From Acanthaster planci (lineage: Eukaryota; Echinodermata; Asteroidea; Valvatida; Acanthasteridae), in NCBI RefSeq assembly GCF_001949145.1, contig NW_019091468.1:328941-392940 (forward strand): 64,000 bases of DNA, written 5' to 3'. Position 1 is the stretch's first letter, and every line of letters starts with the position of its first letter. The translations under genes and the position numbers were made by a program. Shown here piece after piece: positions 1 to 12,500 of the stretch. Under the pieces are notes generated by a model. That model saw nothing but the letters and a program-made list of their open reading frames with translations. It ran no database searches and was not told the origin of the DNA.

Positions 1-80
1 GGAATTTGAATTGGAATTTGAATCGAAATTTGAATTGGAATTTGAATTGGAATTTGAATTGGAATTTGAATTGGAATTTC
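1..80. repeat. 12-bp minisatellite (GGAATTTGAATT)n
   Basis: A 12-bp unit, roughly GGAATTTGAATT, is repeated about six to seven times from the window edge, with one variant unit near position 24. It lies in the last intron of the upstream discoidin gene copy. The equivalent intron position of the second copy (about 14170-14215) has similar AT-rich sequence but no clean array, so the array probably expanded after the duplication. Its true length is unknown because it is cut by the window start. Confidence 0.9.
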
Positions 81-262
81 ATTGTGGACGTAATAACTTT
101 AATTGATTGAATTGAAGTTTTAACTTTCAGACAGAGCCCCATACAGGCGGAAGTATGAGTTCAAGTGCTGCAGTTTGATCAGTGAGTGGTTTGAAGAAAG
201 TTTCTTCCTCCAGTGCATGCTAACATAACAGTCTGTTTTATCCGTTTTCGTTTCGGTCTCAG

Positions 263-409
263 GTGTTCACTGGTAACATGGACTCCGACACCCCGGTCTG
301 TAACGTGTTTGATGAGAGTGTAGAGGCCGCCGTAGTGCGTATTGAGCCCATCGAATGGTATGGTGGAGTTCGCCTCCGATTTGAGTTGCTTGGATGTCGC
401 CATAATTAA
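263..409 (+). CDS. Last exon of upstream F5/8 type C (discoidin) domain gene copy
   Basis: The exon encodes 48 residues plus a TAA stop, beginning VFTGNMDSDTPV and ending ELLGC. This is the C-terminal end of an F5/8 type C (discoidin) domain, including the final conserved Cys. It follows an AG acceptor at 261-262 and opens in phase 0, exactly like exon 4 of the second copy at 14388. The earlier exons lie before the window. The preceding 162 bp of intron is about 98% identical to the matching intron of the second copy, so the two genes are tandem duplicates. Against that copy, the first 46 codons show eight amino-acid changes and only one silent change. Family proteins bind glycans or anionic lipids outside the cell; the ligand here is unknown. 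Whether this copy still works cannot be judged from one exon, but it is open and keeps the domain signature. Confidence 0.85.
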   Translation: MFTGNMDSDTPVCNVFDESVEAAVVRIEPIEWYGGVRLRFELLGCRHN

Positions 410-1764
410 TTCATTTTCGATGCGTCCAGCAATTCATAACCTTTGGTTATGCTACAGAAAACTACCACCCGGCAAATGTATATTAAATTGGCTCTATTCA
501 GACAAAAATCTGATGTAGATTTCCTGAAGAAGTTGGTTAAGGTCACGACAATGACTTGTAAACATGTAAATATCACTTTCAAACACACATTTGAAAAGAC
601 CCCAAATCATCACTTTTTTGTACAATGTAACTTTATGATAACACAAAATACAGAAATGTCATTATAATTATGATATTTAAAGTGGTTGTTATTACCGAAA
701 ATGGGTCACTTGGGAGACATTCCCATAAGAACGTGCACAAACTTTACTGTCCCATAATTAAATATTCCCCAATCTGACCTGAACCAAACTTTGTATGTTT
801 TCAATTTAGACCATAATCTATCATATCTCAAAATTTGGACGATAAAATTCGGCCTCCTTTTGATTGCTGGGGCATTAGAAATGTCTCCCTAATGACCCAT
901 TTGTAAGAATTTAAATCAGTTTAATTAAGCAGTTAGTTAGCAAGCTTGTATTGCAGACTGTTAATTGTAAACCTTGCGGGCACGAAGTTATGGTAGCACA
1001 AGCTCGCGTCACTAATGGGTCAACGCTCATAGATCTTATGAGATTTTCTATAATTAGCTAACCCCTGCCCTGAGCAATGTCCTTAAGTCACTGACTGCCA
1101 TTTTTCTAATTTTCTTAATTTTCTAACAGCATTTTTTTAAAGAATAGTCGCTGTCACTGTAAAAATGCTGGGCATTTTTTTAACGAGGAATACCAGGTGA
1201 ATCGTTGGGCAAACAGATTTCCCAACCGCGTTGATTTTCTCTCCTGAAATACGAAACGGGCAAACTTGTCTCATTTTATCAAACGGCTGTAGAAATTTTT
1301 TTTGGAAAACCACTTTTTTACCCAGTGTTATTCTCTTTTTGCCCAACAGTTGGGCAAAAAAATTGCAAAGCGTTTTTACAGTATACGGAATGCACATGCC
1401 ATCTAGCTTAACAATTTCACGAATTCAATGCATCATGCCGAGGCATAGGACGTAAATTTTTATATCAAATGCATGCGGGAAAGGACGATTCCCCCACAGA
1501 GTGGGATTCCGAAAAGGGGCGTCATTTCTGTTGTATGATAGTCATTTTTGTTCATACTGGGATACAGCTTCCTTTCCAACTCTCAAATAGAAATTCTTCT
1601 CGTAGTTTACTTTTGGTCGACTTTGCTGAACGGAAAGCTGCATAATACAACATGAAAACCTACCCATTGTGCGGCGTTCTTATACCGTGGCAAGAGCCGC
1701 GACTCGGCGGCACGGTGCTGAGGAAGTAGAGCTCCGTGACAGAAGTTGCCCCAGCTGCAGGTTG

Positions 1765-2125
1765 TACAGTTACGACCATAAAAAAAGACTACACGTGAGC
1801 CAAAGACTTGGCAGAGAATGCAACCTCGAGTCGCAGTGCTTCTTATTCTTTAGTATGAGACGCGTAAGCGTTATCGTTTGGTTTGTTGAGGTCCACGAGC
1901 TCCGGAGGGCTGAAGACAGGGCAGTCAAATATGATGTGATGGGTTCTCTGTTCCACAGCCCTATACCCTCTCATGGGCGCAGCCCCCAGCGAGACATGTT
2001 GGCATTGAAGCGGCCCACTCCGGAGCGCCGTACTGCTAACATCGCTCGACCATTCCCGAGACATCTACGAGAGAAGGCATTTCTCTGTAAATTAAACGCG
2101 ATCACATAAATACACAGTTTAATCC
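1765..2125. repeat. 3' flank block duplicated at 14868-15050
   Basis: The block around TTGTACAGTTACGACC and its continuation through GAATGCAACCTCGAGTC match 14868-14945. After about 200 bp present only here, the match resumes with the ACCATTC...GGCATTTCTC stretch found again at about 14970-15005. It shows that the tandem duplication carrying the discoidin genes extended past the stop codon, but the 3' flanks have diverged much more than the last intron. Confidence 0.75.
1838..2035 (-). mobile_element. Relic of non-LTR retrotransposon reverse transcriptase C-terminus
   Basis: Read on the minus strand, this stretch encodes a peptide containing THHIIFDCPVFSPPELVDL. This resembles the H-x-x-x-x-C-P zinc-knuckle-like tail found after the reverse transcriptase domain in many non-LTR retrotransposons. 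The remainder of the element is missing and the frame ends soon after. The piece is absent from the duplicate flank downstream of the second discoidin copy, so it either inserted after the duplication or was lost from the other copy. The family assignment is tentative because only the tail is present. Confidence 0.6.
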
Positions 2126-3189
2126 AGGAGAACAGACTAGTTAAGAATGAGCTCAAAATAGGATAGTAGGGATCGATTTACAATAAAACAAAATACTCTC
2201 GTAACAGTCTCCTGCGCACCGTCCACCTTGTTATTGCTAGCGTGGACGAGAGTGGCACAGACATCCCCTGCGACGCCTTCTGCAGACATGTATCGTGTAA
2301 CATCCGGGAAAATCAGAGCATGGGATGAGGAATGACTCGTTATAAAAGTGCACGTTAACATCCGGCCGAAACCAGAACATGTGTTACCAAGAAATGACGC
2401 AGCGTTCTGTTAAAATGATTCTACTAACATGCGGAAATGGAGGGCGCTGTTTTGAAAATTTTGGGGAAAAATGGAGAAAAAATTGACGCGGACGTTTAAA
2501 ATGATGCGCGCGCTGACTAGAGACCGACTTTCTTTTCTTTTTTTTTCTTTTTTTTTTCTCTTTTTTTGCCTAACCATGGTAATTCCTTTAGACCGTGATG
2601 TAGTGCTAGTGGCCGAGCTCAAACTTCAAAGGGTAGAGTTTGAATCCACAGAAGTAGTTGAGGCCGTACTTGTACAAAACGGGTTGCTATTGTCTACGGC
2701 TTCGAGTCTGCATGCAGGATATCAATTTTGGCAAATGAAGCCTCAGCCACAAAATTACTCAATTCAACCCGCCCCCTCTTTATTTAGCCTACCGTGAGTA
2801 CTCAGCAAATGCACGCTGCAAAAGCCGTCGTGGGTGCTAATAATTTTACCATGGCCGATACACGACACATCAGTGTTACCAGGACATTAGCTTTTTATCG
2901 TAAAAATAATCAATAATAATCATAAAACAATGCCCAACAATTAGTTTACATAAACAGGCACGGTGCTCAGAACTTGGAATAATTCTTTCAAAAAATGGAA
3001 TTGATTGACATTTTAGCTCAATTTTTTGTTCCGTTAATCCAACTGTTATACTGACCTCAAGCATGTGTTCCAATAATCCTCAAACGAAACAACGATTGAT
3101 AAACAGAAGAACTTGTGTATTTGTTATGTGTATTACACTTGTTACCTGATTGATATGGCAAAAACCATTGCAGTTGTCAAAGTCGGCAT

Positions 3190-3340
3190 GCAAAGGTAGA
3201 CGGAAAGGCCGACACGTAGAACGACGTTCGTCATATGCGTTATGCTCGGGACGCATAAAATACGTAGTGTACATTTTCTGAGCATAGTATTCATATCCGT
3301 ACGTCGTTCTACGTGTCCTCCTTTCTACGTTCAGATGAAA
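3190..3340. repeat. Imperfect foldback repeat
   Basis: The left arm (AGACGG..GACACGTAGAACGACGT, about 3198-3226) pairs with a right arm (ACGTCGTTCTACGTGTC, about 3301-3318), enclosing about 75 bp. No target duplication was established. It is probably a short non-autonomous DNA element; no second copy was seen in the window. Confidence 0.5.
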
Positions 3341-6300
3341 AAAATGAAGCGGGTCAGACTACGGTGAATGCGCGCGTGCGAGATCAGCCCAATTGACACC
3401 GCCCATCAAAACCCTCTAAATCATTTCAAAGTGTTACAAATATCCTTTTGACTGTTTGGAAGGTTTCATTAAAAAACTGGAAAAGCTGAAACAGGGTGAA
3501 GCCGCTCGGGAAATATTGTATTAAATAAACCACATTATAACATTATGTAGTGTTTATTGGAGTTCCTTCGCTTAGGCTGGCTTGAAAGCTTGTCAAGACA
3601 GACTACCTAAGTCACTTAGAAGGTCCATAATTGTGCACTGTGCGTGACATAAAATCCAAAGATATCAGCGAAATGCCGACAATCTTATTCAGTTATAGTT
3701 AGTTGCTGTATCATAACCGTTATTGACCGCTTCAAATGAATCCACTTCTGTATGTATATGAAACCAAACGTAAACTATAAATATCTTTGTGAGCACACAA
3801 ATTATTTGTTTACGGCTCTTCACTCTTCTCCACAGTATGGAAAATTGCAGCCCGTCATATATGCCTCAATGAAGTGGTGGCCATTTTTGGAACCCTCAGT
3901 TGTTGTAGATTTAATGGCATGTACGGCAGTCTTGTGCCATGTAATGAAACAACGATTACTCAAACAATATTAAATAATGCGCGAGAGCTGGAAGAGGGAA
4001 TACTGCAAGAAAAGGAAGATGCAATATCACTAAACGGTTTCGGCAGTAGGGCGTGGAGGCAGGAATCGGGGAAAGCGCCAACGATCCTCCAGACATGCAG
4101 TACCGGTGGTGCCCTTATAGATCGGACCGTGTACCATGCAGTTTAAGGGCCTGGGCCCCGCTGGGTTCTTCGGAGGTCCACAACGCCTTCAGGTGATGAT
4201 AGCAATGGTGTATCGGGGCGGGGAAACCCCCCCCCTCTGGGTTTTGGGTTTTTTTACAAAGAATACTTCATTGATAAGAAAGTCATCGGTATATTTTGTC
4301 AAATATTAGCACCAAAACCCTTTTGAAAACAACACCATGAAATAAACGCTGGAATGTTGGGATCGGGCGTAAGGCTTTTCATATCCCCCTCCCCATTATC
4401 ATGTTGAATGACTCCGAAACCGTATTCGCTTTTGAATTCCCCCCACCCCCCACCAAAACTTCCCTCTCCTGCACATGCGCTAACACCGCAAAAACCAGGA
4501 GGCATTTTACAAAGACAAGGTAAATGTTAATGTTGCAGTTTTGGATGTATTTGAGGATTTGGTGACAAAGTTGGTTTTGTCCCAGTAAATGTTTTAGAGT
4601 CATTGCGGTGTCTGTTGAGCAAAGTGTTCTTTTGGAGAGATTGACTTTGGAAAGGAACCCACAGAGGCATCCCGGAGGATCCTTTAAATAAAAATAGAGA
4701 TTTGCGCGCTGTCCACTAGTTTCTAGAGAGATCAGCAAGCTCTGCGGTTGCTCTGGTGAATTTACAACCGCAAAACGACCCAGGTATACCGTGCCCATTG
4801 TCTTGTAAGCATCATATTTTCGGCAATTCCACTCGTGAATGGTGCAATTCGGCAGAAAGCGGGTGCTTAACGGATGCTGTCCTTGGCGGATACTGGCGCA
4901 CTTACCGCATGTATGTTTTGATTAACTACGATAATGACTAAGTGGCATGTACCTTCGCTGATATCCAACAGACTTTTATATATGGCAATGGCTGGATCGC
5001 TAGCCCTGTCTGGCGTTTTTATAGGGCGTTTTTATCGGGGATTTCGTCGTCATGTTTGGTTTGGATTTCTACCCGATCTACTCTTTTGTACACACTCATG
5101 AAGGGAGATAAACCCAACATCAAACGCATAAAAAAAAATAATATTGCCAGGTGCAGTCAGTTACGGCCGGGGCAAGTCTGCTTTCATTCTAAATAAAGGA
5201 ATTTGGACTCTAAATGTTTACGGATTTCAAAGAAAACCACATAATGTTCCAGCCGTCTTTGAAACATCAAAATAACTACATGTATATGCCCCTTCCCTTT
5301 ACAACCATGGAAATATTAGCAAGTGTAATAAACGATATCTGGAATTGTACAGGGTGAAAGGCTAATTGAAATCTACCGTGAAGCAAAATGTTTGAAAAGG
5401 GACGTGGGAACATGCAATCCCTCTCAACTCTATGTAAAGGTATTCCTTTGAATTAAATGTACAGGGAACCTGGGGTCACGCGTCTAGAGGGGTTTCAGCG
5501 AATACTCCCAGGATTGGACCAGGTGGACATATGAGGCAAGATATGGGACAAAGACCCCCCCCCCCGTGTTAGTCACTGTTTTACTTGAATCTCAAGAATT
5601 CCTTTCCGACATCTAGGGAGATGTGTTAGGTAACAGTAGTCTAGAGTGTGTTTAGGGGTTGGACATGTGGGGGGTACCCATTTGTCTCATTTCTTGCTGG
5701 GTATATAGATTCGTCCATACAACCTTACTGCACCTTTACCCAGTAATTACTGTGGTGTGTAGTATTTAGTTGAATTAGCCATAGAAGTAGCACAAGCCTA
5801 CAATCCACTATGAAGTAGCCTTTAGTAAGGGCGCACCTCGCACCCGTGACACAAGTACAGTGATAACAGAAAACAGTGGCACACCTGATACCTGCAGTGG
5901 TGACACGAAAAAGACCACGAAAGTGGCTTAATGGTAAAGCCCGGCCAACTCGCGCCGGTTTTAGTGTTACCAGCTGAGTATCCACGGTGCCACGCGAGCT
6001 TGACTGACGGATAACACACTGCAGACGGGGTGGGGTCGTTTTACAGTCACAGGTCATACATCCAAAGTGTTCTTGCTGCAAATTAAGTCACTGCATTTGA
6101 GGAAATGGACTGATCTTCGGCCTTGATTTTGATTATGTCTGCACTGACAGGTGATGAACCTGTTTTCTTCTGTGTTCAAATATAAGTAATTCTAATTGGG
6201 TCCCGCCATTGCATATTCCAAATTTGAACCACCGAGAAAGCTCTGGCCCTGGTTCCACTCTCAGCCTCTTTCCTGATTGGCTGGCGATGACGTCAAGCCC

Positions 6301-7758
6301 GCCAAGCATTCTCCATTTATAGCTGCTGCGTGGATTATGCAGGTGCGCTTGATTTATACCATGTCCAAGCACATAGATTCGCGTCACTTGCATCTGGAAG
6401 AATGGACACAACTGGAGCTCAGATTCTGGTGTTATCAACAATGACAGGTCAGCTTGCATTTTCAATTAGACTTTTTTTTTTTTACTGATATCTTCAACTA
6501 CAGACAGGCACGGAGCTCTAGTAATTCTGGTGAATGCTGTCTCTCACAGATTCGCAAGAAATGCATTCCACTTCGTTTTATGATATGACGTACGTGTTGA
6601 AGCTGTTCAACCCATGACGGCAATGATTTCGCTTCACCGTTTTCATTGCGTTCATATTTGACTACGGGTTGACGTTCGTATTTCTTCGGTCCGTTCACCA
6701 CGTAAACTCCAAATCCAAACCTCCAAATCGATCATTTTTGATATTCCTCTGGCCATATAAAATAACTCACAGACCCTTTGACCGGGATTTGTATCAAAAT
6801 GTTGACTACTTCCTATTTTAAATCGTAAACAAACTTTTAACAAGTCAAGTCTAATCTTCGTTTTACTTGTTTTTACAGTGGCAAAAGTCCTTTTATTGAG
6901 TAATGAATTATTGTTTAGTTGGGACACGTTTTGTACAACCATTGAATAGCGATGTACAAAGCTTAAATTTTATTTAAATGCGGAACTTTCTCAAAACTGT
7001 ACTATTAGTAGCATATAGGAATTATTTTCCAGTGCAATTATCTCGGAATGTACATTTGGCTGGATAAGGAGGATTTTTCCTAATGTGGCACTGTCGAAAT
7101 GTTTACACATAAATAAGGGAATTGACTTAACCATGACTCTCCCAGTCCACGGTTTGAAATATTGCGAATGTTCTTCGTTAGTAATTCCAAACTGAAAAAA
7201 CGTTCCTAATCTAAAATGTAATTGCCGTATATCATGTGGTGATCGCCTGACAAAGAAACGCAACTGAAACGCTGCAGTGCATTTTCAGCCATTTTGACAC
7301 CAATTTCATGAAATCTGGGGCCCTTAGGACCATTTTTCAACCGTATTCTTTAGCCATTCTGCTCTCAGATTAAAGCCCAAAGACCCAGGGAGTTGATTCT
7401 GGCAAAGATTTACTCAATCTCACCATTTTGGGGGCCAAACAATCACCTTTTTCAAAAGATACTGTGAGGGTACTTTTAATGCTGGTGAGCTTAGCGGAAA
7501 TTATTGCGTGCATTAGTGGACTGCACCCTGAAGCTCCATATTTCTATTGAGAAGGAGTGTTTCACTTGCATGCCAAGTTTTGTAAAAAAAAACAAAAAAA
7601 AAACAAAAAAAAAACGCGCCGCTTTGACTTAAGAGAGTCCACATTTTCATTCATGAGATTTTTGTGACGGTCAGCGTTAAATTTACACAGATGTATGTGC
7701 GCGGAAAAGCACGTGCCTTTGTTTTATCTTAACATCCTTGCGTACATGAAATTACCAA

Positions 7759-7951
7759 TCCGATTCGTAAGTGCGACGTCACTTCAGTTTGAACCACGCC
7801 CACTGCACACGTGCACTGTTCATGGGTTTACATGCTTTGATCACCGTTTACATGGAACCGGAAGTTAACGCGCAACTTCAGCGATTGTCCAATGGAAGCC
7901 TGCAAATCGGGACGCGTCCGCCAATGTGACGAAGTCACTTACGAACCGGAT
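7759..7951. mobile_element. MITE family 1 copy 1 (TIR TCCGGTTCGTAAGTG)
   Basis: A 193-bp element starts TCCGATTCGTAAGTG and ends CACTTACGAACCGGA, giving terminal inverted repeats of about 15 bp with one mismatch. A second copy lies at 10312-10511, about 80% alike along its length, including the interior CCAATGGAAGCCTGCAAATC. There is no coding capacity, so it is a non-autonomous element. It ends about 165 bp upstream of the first candidate start codon of the complete discoidin gene and contains a GACGTCAC element near its left end. Confidence 0.85.
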
Positions 7952-8117
7952 AGAAATACCCAGATAATTAAAAAATGTACGTGCCTCCACGAATGACGTA
8001 CACCTTCTGAAGTCAATTTGCCGGTCATGTTACGTCCCGTGAGAAACCTCCATAGGATGCCTTTGACCGCTTGATTTTACGCGACTACTAGGCCTATGGC
8101 ATGAAGATGCATGGAGA

Positions 8118-8439
8118 ATGCATCACTACCCGAAGTGTAGTGATGAGACTACGACATACACATTATCAATGCTGTTCTCCCTTTTTATGATCGTTTCCAT
8201 AGTACTGGTAACATGTCATCAGTTCTGCTTCGTCGGAACGCAAGACAACCCGCAGTCTGGTACCCCGGCCACCTGGTTCCTACCTTACAAACATCACTGC
8301 CAATGTACCGCTATAAGTTTCGGCGGGGTATACATGTCTGCTTCGTCATACCGCCAGGTGGCGCCCCACTACATGGACGAGCCTTTCCTGAGCGAGGACC
8401 CGGCTGAGATTCAAGCTTACTTCAACTGCGGTCGCACAG
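8118..8439 (+). CDS. Discoidin gene exon 1: signal peptide and N-terminal region
   Basis: This exon encodes residues 1-107 and one base of codon 108, ending at the donor CACAG|GTAAC. The hydrophobic run MLFSLFMIVSIVLVTC begins at the in-frame Met at 8169. That Met is the better start for a secreted protein; the upstream Met at 8118 would place 17 polar residues before the signal. The remainder includes CQC and FNCGR cysteines and an acidic EPFLSEDPAE stretch. The link to exon 2 rests on matching phase and the plausible secretory start, and is the weakest join in the model. Confidence 0.65.
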
Positions 8440-11400
8440 GTAACACTTGCCCAAGTTTATGGAAAACCTATTAGACGTTTAAGGATTGCTCCCATGTGAC
8501 TGATCCGGTGTTTGGTGCGTTCCTTTAGCTTCCACGAGTTGACTGCAACCAATTTTTCTTTGACACAATTTTTCGTCAACTTTCTATTCTTCATTGTAAG
8601 AAAACTCTTTTGAAAAACTCTATTTGTTTAAATGCATTAATGTCCTTTTGAAAATGAATCGATAATTTCATGAACAAATGAGGGCGCTGTTGCAGTAAAG
8701 GGGGACATTGTTCAGTGCATAAGTAAACTGTGAACCTAGAATTCACCCAATGAGAACATTAATGAGAAGCGGATTGATGCTTGTATTGCTATGCACATTA
8801 AAAAAGTGAATTTGAAAATAAGAGAAAACTGAGTCCGTGAAAATGTTTTTAAAATGCAGGACTTTTGTGTACAAACCAATGTTGGTTATAGCTTTCTTAA
8901 TGGAATGCTTAGCATGACAACCAAAAAAGGCAGTAAACTACCCTTTAAAATAGTGAAACAAAGTTGAAAAAAGATTAACTGCGATACAAAGGTGCATTCT
9001 GAGGTTGCATGAAGCTACTATTCCATGCACCGTCTTGCTCGTTTTACACGGCTCACACGGCCATTCCCAGGTCAGAGTTGCCCAGTGCAAGTTAATCGAA
9101 TGAACCCTATTTGCTCAAACGAAAAGCAAATAGTGGGAAAAGGACAAGGATCCCCCCCCCCCGAAGCGTACCAAAAGGCGCCTATTAAAAGGTATATGTA
9201 CTCTGGTACTTTGAACATAGAAAACACTTGAAAATACACCTTTCTGTTCCTCGGAACTGTTGTCATATTCTGTTATTTTCGTCCTCTTTGATTTTATTCT
9301 AATACATATTCATGAGCAGAAAAGTAAGGGTAATCTTCAGTGTTGCACTATTTTGTGAACAAAAAAGCTTGGAACTGTTGAGAATTGTCCAAAATGACGG
9401 TTTCATTCGTTGTTGGGTGCATTGCGGTAAGTGAACGAGCAAACCTTTCTCAGAGGGAATGTTATTAAATTAGCATTTATAGGATTCACACCTTCCCACC
9501 CTGCCCTAGCACCCACACTGGTCACACACCCACACTTTTCTTACATACTGTGGACATTCCTTTCTTTTCGTGCAATTAAGAAAACTCAGTCAAAATACTC
9601 ATTTTTTCTTGAACTTGGAACACGATTTTCAGCTGTTTTTTGTACAAGGTTTCCTTGACTGTTCCTCTTCCTTTTACGACGGATGACCCCTACCCCAAAA
9701 TTTCTCTGAACTTCTTTTTCAGAGAAGGGAAAACGTCCTGCGGACGTGTGGTAAGTCCACAGAACGTTTCCTTTCCGGCATCGTGTGGACATCTTTTGTT
9801 CACAAGTCCATACTAGGTATGTAAGCTCAAGGTTGGGTACATGTGAGTTTGTTTCTGCATTCAATTGGGGACGCTGAACAATAGAGGACAATAAGGTCCC
9901 CGATTGACAGAAGGTCCCCAATAGTTACGCATAGTTGAAGAATTCCAGCCATAAAATTCTATGAAGCCATTTTTTTTATTGTACAAACCCTCTATTTACT
10001 TAATTTGGCCCATAGGGATTCAAAACAATGCGGTTGCAAAATCTGAAAAAAAGAGATAGCAGTACCGAAGAGCAAAAATGTGAACGTACTTGGAAGCACA
10101 TGTAACTGATACAGGAAATGTGAGTGCGTTGCACGTAATGCGCACTGGACGCGCTGCCATCCACCGTTTCGCCCATTGTTTTCCCATACTTTTCAAAATC
10201 ACGGTTATACGCGCAAGACTGGCGGTCTCTGCGTTTATATGTCTGTGATAAGAACTGACTATTATTAATATAATTATTACTTATTATTATTTTATTAAAA
10301 AATGACGCTGACTGGTTCGTAAGTGTGACGTCACTTCAGTTTAAACCACGCCCACTGCACACGTACACGGCACACAGAGTTACATGCATTGATTGTTGTT
10401 TACGTGGAGCCACGGAACCGGAAGTTATCGCGCAACTTCAGCGATCGTCCAATGGAAGCCTGCAAATCGTGGCGCGTCCGCCTTTGTGACGAAGTCACTT
10501 ACGAACCGGATTCAGAATGAATACACATAAACGTAAAGTCAACTGCACACTATTTCAAAAGCTGCACGCTCGCGCCTAAGCATTCTCCTGCGCGTCACGC
10601 AAGCATAAATCTGCATATCGCGCGTGAACACACTGACTGAAGTCCTAATTCAAAATAGGCGTACCCTAAAAGTGGGATTTTTAAATTGTGCAATAGGGGG
10701 GGGAGATTGCAAAAGGCATGGTGGGAATCACCATGGAGATCAATGGTGGGAACCAAGAAGGCGTGGCAAGATTGTACCCATGAGAACGAAGTGGCAGCTC
10801 CAATGTATCTTTCCTCCAGCACATGACTTGGCACAACACGCGTGAAACTGTTGAAATGAGCGTCAAGAACGCCCGGCGCACATCCTTGGGGGTGATAATG
10901 TCATTTTTTGTTTCGGTTGCGCCCTATGTTTGTCACGTTTGATGCGCACTTTTGTATCTTTCCTCCTGCTCGTGACCCTCTAGGCAAGATCTCGCGTAAT
11001 CACGCATTGCCGATCTAGTCTTTTATTCTATAGTCATAAATACCTCAGAAAGTCTCCCCATTCAACAACGTGCAACTTGACCGTGTTTTAACATTTGATA
11101 ATGCCCGCTGCGTAACGCTCGCGTTTGCACCTGGACACGAGACAGTTTACTCCATCCCTATTGGTCATGAGTCGGCGTGCGAAGCATGCGCGCCCCGAGT
11201 CCATTCTATTGGACAACTTTTAAAAGGAATATACGATCAAATGGACGGGGTGTTCGGGAAAATGAAAGAAAAATTTTAGAACTAAAAAATCCATCATATG
11301 TTGACTTCTTTTGGTTCTCTATATACAAAGGTATATATGAATGGGAATAATTATGCGGTTCGGGCATTAGTCGCGTCCATTCTCGATCTTCCGTGCCGGT

Positions 11401-12319
11401 TTTAAAGAACATTTAAGACCGGCCAAGCATACATTTATTCCCTTAGACAAATTCGACGAGACGCAGTTGGGAGGGGGCATTTATAATCGGGCAGCTGTCT
11501 CAACCTGAGCTCACACACTTCGGCAATTGACTGCTACCTATTGGTCAAGGCGGAATTTCACGCGCGTGCACCGCCTGTATACAGACAGGATGGCCCCGTA
11601 GTCAAGGGTTCTATTTTTGGTTGTCAAATTTGTCTGTGGCACGACATTATGCGGACTCGCGCGAGTTCTTTGTTCCTGAATGCCCTTCTTTTTTTCTTTC
11701 TTTTTTTTTTTAGAAATACCAAACTGACTCACGGGTTAATCTGTCTCACCCATTCTTGGGCATTTAAAATATCCGAGTTTTATCAGATAACGGAGGGCCC
11801 GGATGCTGTGATGTCTTCCAGTGAAGACATGGTTCAGTGCATAGTTTTCTTTGTCCAAATTTCATTGTGAACCAAAGATTTACTCACTGAAAACATTTCT
11901 AAGAAAGGTGTGCTTGCTTGCTTATTGCCATGTACAAGTACATGTACTTATGCAACAATCTATCACCAAACAAGGGAAATTTACGCCAGCAAAATCGTTA
12001 AAAAAATTGTAGGCGTTTTATGTGCACAAGGCAAAGTAACTTTTGGGTTTTTTTCTGACGTCACAGTTTTGCTCATGAATATGAAAATACACATTCGTAT
12101 TAAATCATAAAAAGGCAGCAAAATACTTTAAAAAAAATAAACACTAACTGAAATAAAATTGATTAACTGAGACAGAGAGATGAATTTGGGAGATTTATAC
12201 CACAAAAATTCAATTGCAGATATCCTCCAGGTAACATGATCAAAGTTTCCTGACACTGATTTGGAAATGAAACTGTCATAAATGCAAATTCTCATTCTGG
12301 TTTCCCTGTTTCCCTGAAG
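8440..12319 (+). other. Intron 1 of the discoidin gene
   Basis: The intron is 3.9 kb long. It holds the second copy of MITE family 1 (10312-10511), a C-run near 9151 and a pyrimidine tract near 11685-11712. I see no extra exon with F5/8 C or other domain similarity on either strand, though a short one could be missed. Confidence 0.6.
10312..10511. mobile_element. MITE family 1 copy 2
   Basis: This element begins CTGGTTCGTAAGTG and ends CACTTACGAACCGGA, like the copy at 7759-7951, and shares interior blocks including CCACGCCCACTGCACACGT and GCGCAACTTCAGCGAT. It lies in intron 1 of the discoidin gene in the same orientation as copy 1, so the pair brackets exon 1. The left end is preceded by AT-rich sequence. 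Confidence 0.85.
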
Positions 12320-12500
12320 AGAAAAGACCTGTGGGGCCAGGACCCGAGACAGTTGAGTGTACGACAGTCGTGTGTTCATCACCATTAGGGATGGAGGACG
12401 GCACTATCCCCAATGCAAGAATCTCGGCGTCCAGCAGTGCAAGTTGGGCCCCTGCCCATGGTGCGCGCCTCAATTGGAATAGCCGGTGGGCACCCCGAAG
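12320..12500 (+). CDS. Discoidin gene exon 2: start of F5/8 C domain
   Basis: This exon is entered at CCCTGAAG|AG (phase 1) and left at CGAAG|GTAGGT (phase 2). It encodes residues 108-167, including VECTTVVC followed by SSPLGMEDGTIPNARISASS and then NSRWAPR. PLGMEDG and the Trp-Ala-Pro region are classic F5/8 type C landmarks. The reading frame is different from any long open frame here, so the exon is easy to overlook. Confidence 0.88.

Larger units (their letters stand above)
410..7758. other. Intergenic region between discoidin gene copies
   Basis: No convincing exon was found on either strand. The first part (to about 2125) contains blocks duplicated downstream of the second discoidin copy (14540-15050), interrupted here by about 1.1 kb of unmatched sequence and a retrotransposon relic. 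An imperfect foldback is visible at about 3190-3340. Homopolymer T and A tracts occur at 2531-2570 and 7587-7613. The open frames of 60-146 codons have no recognisable domain or splice context. Confidence 0.6.
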
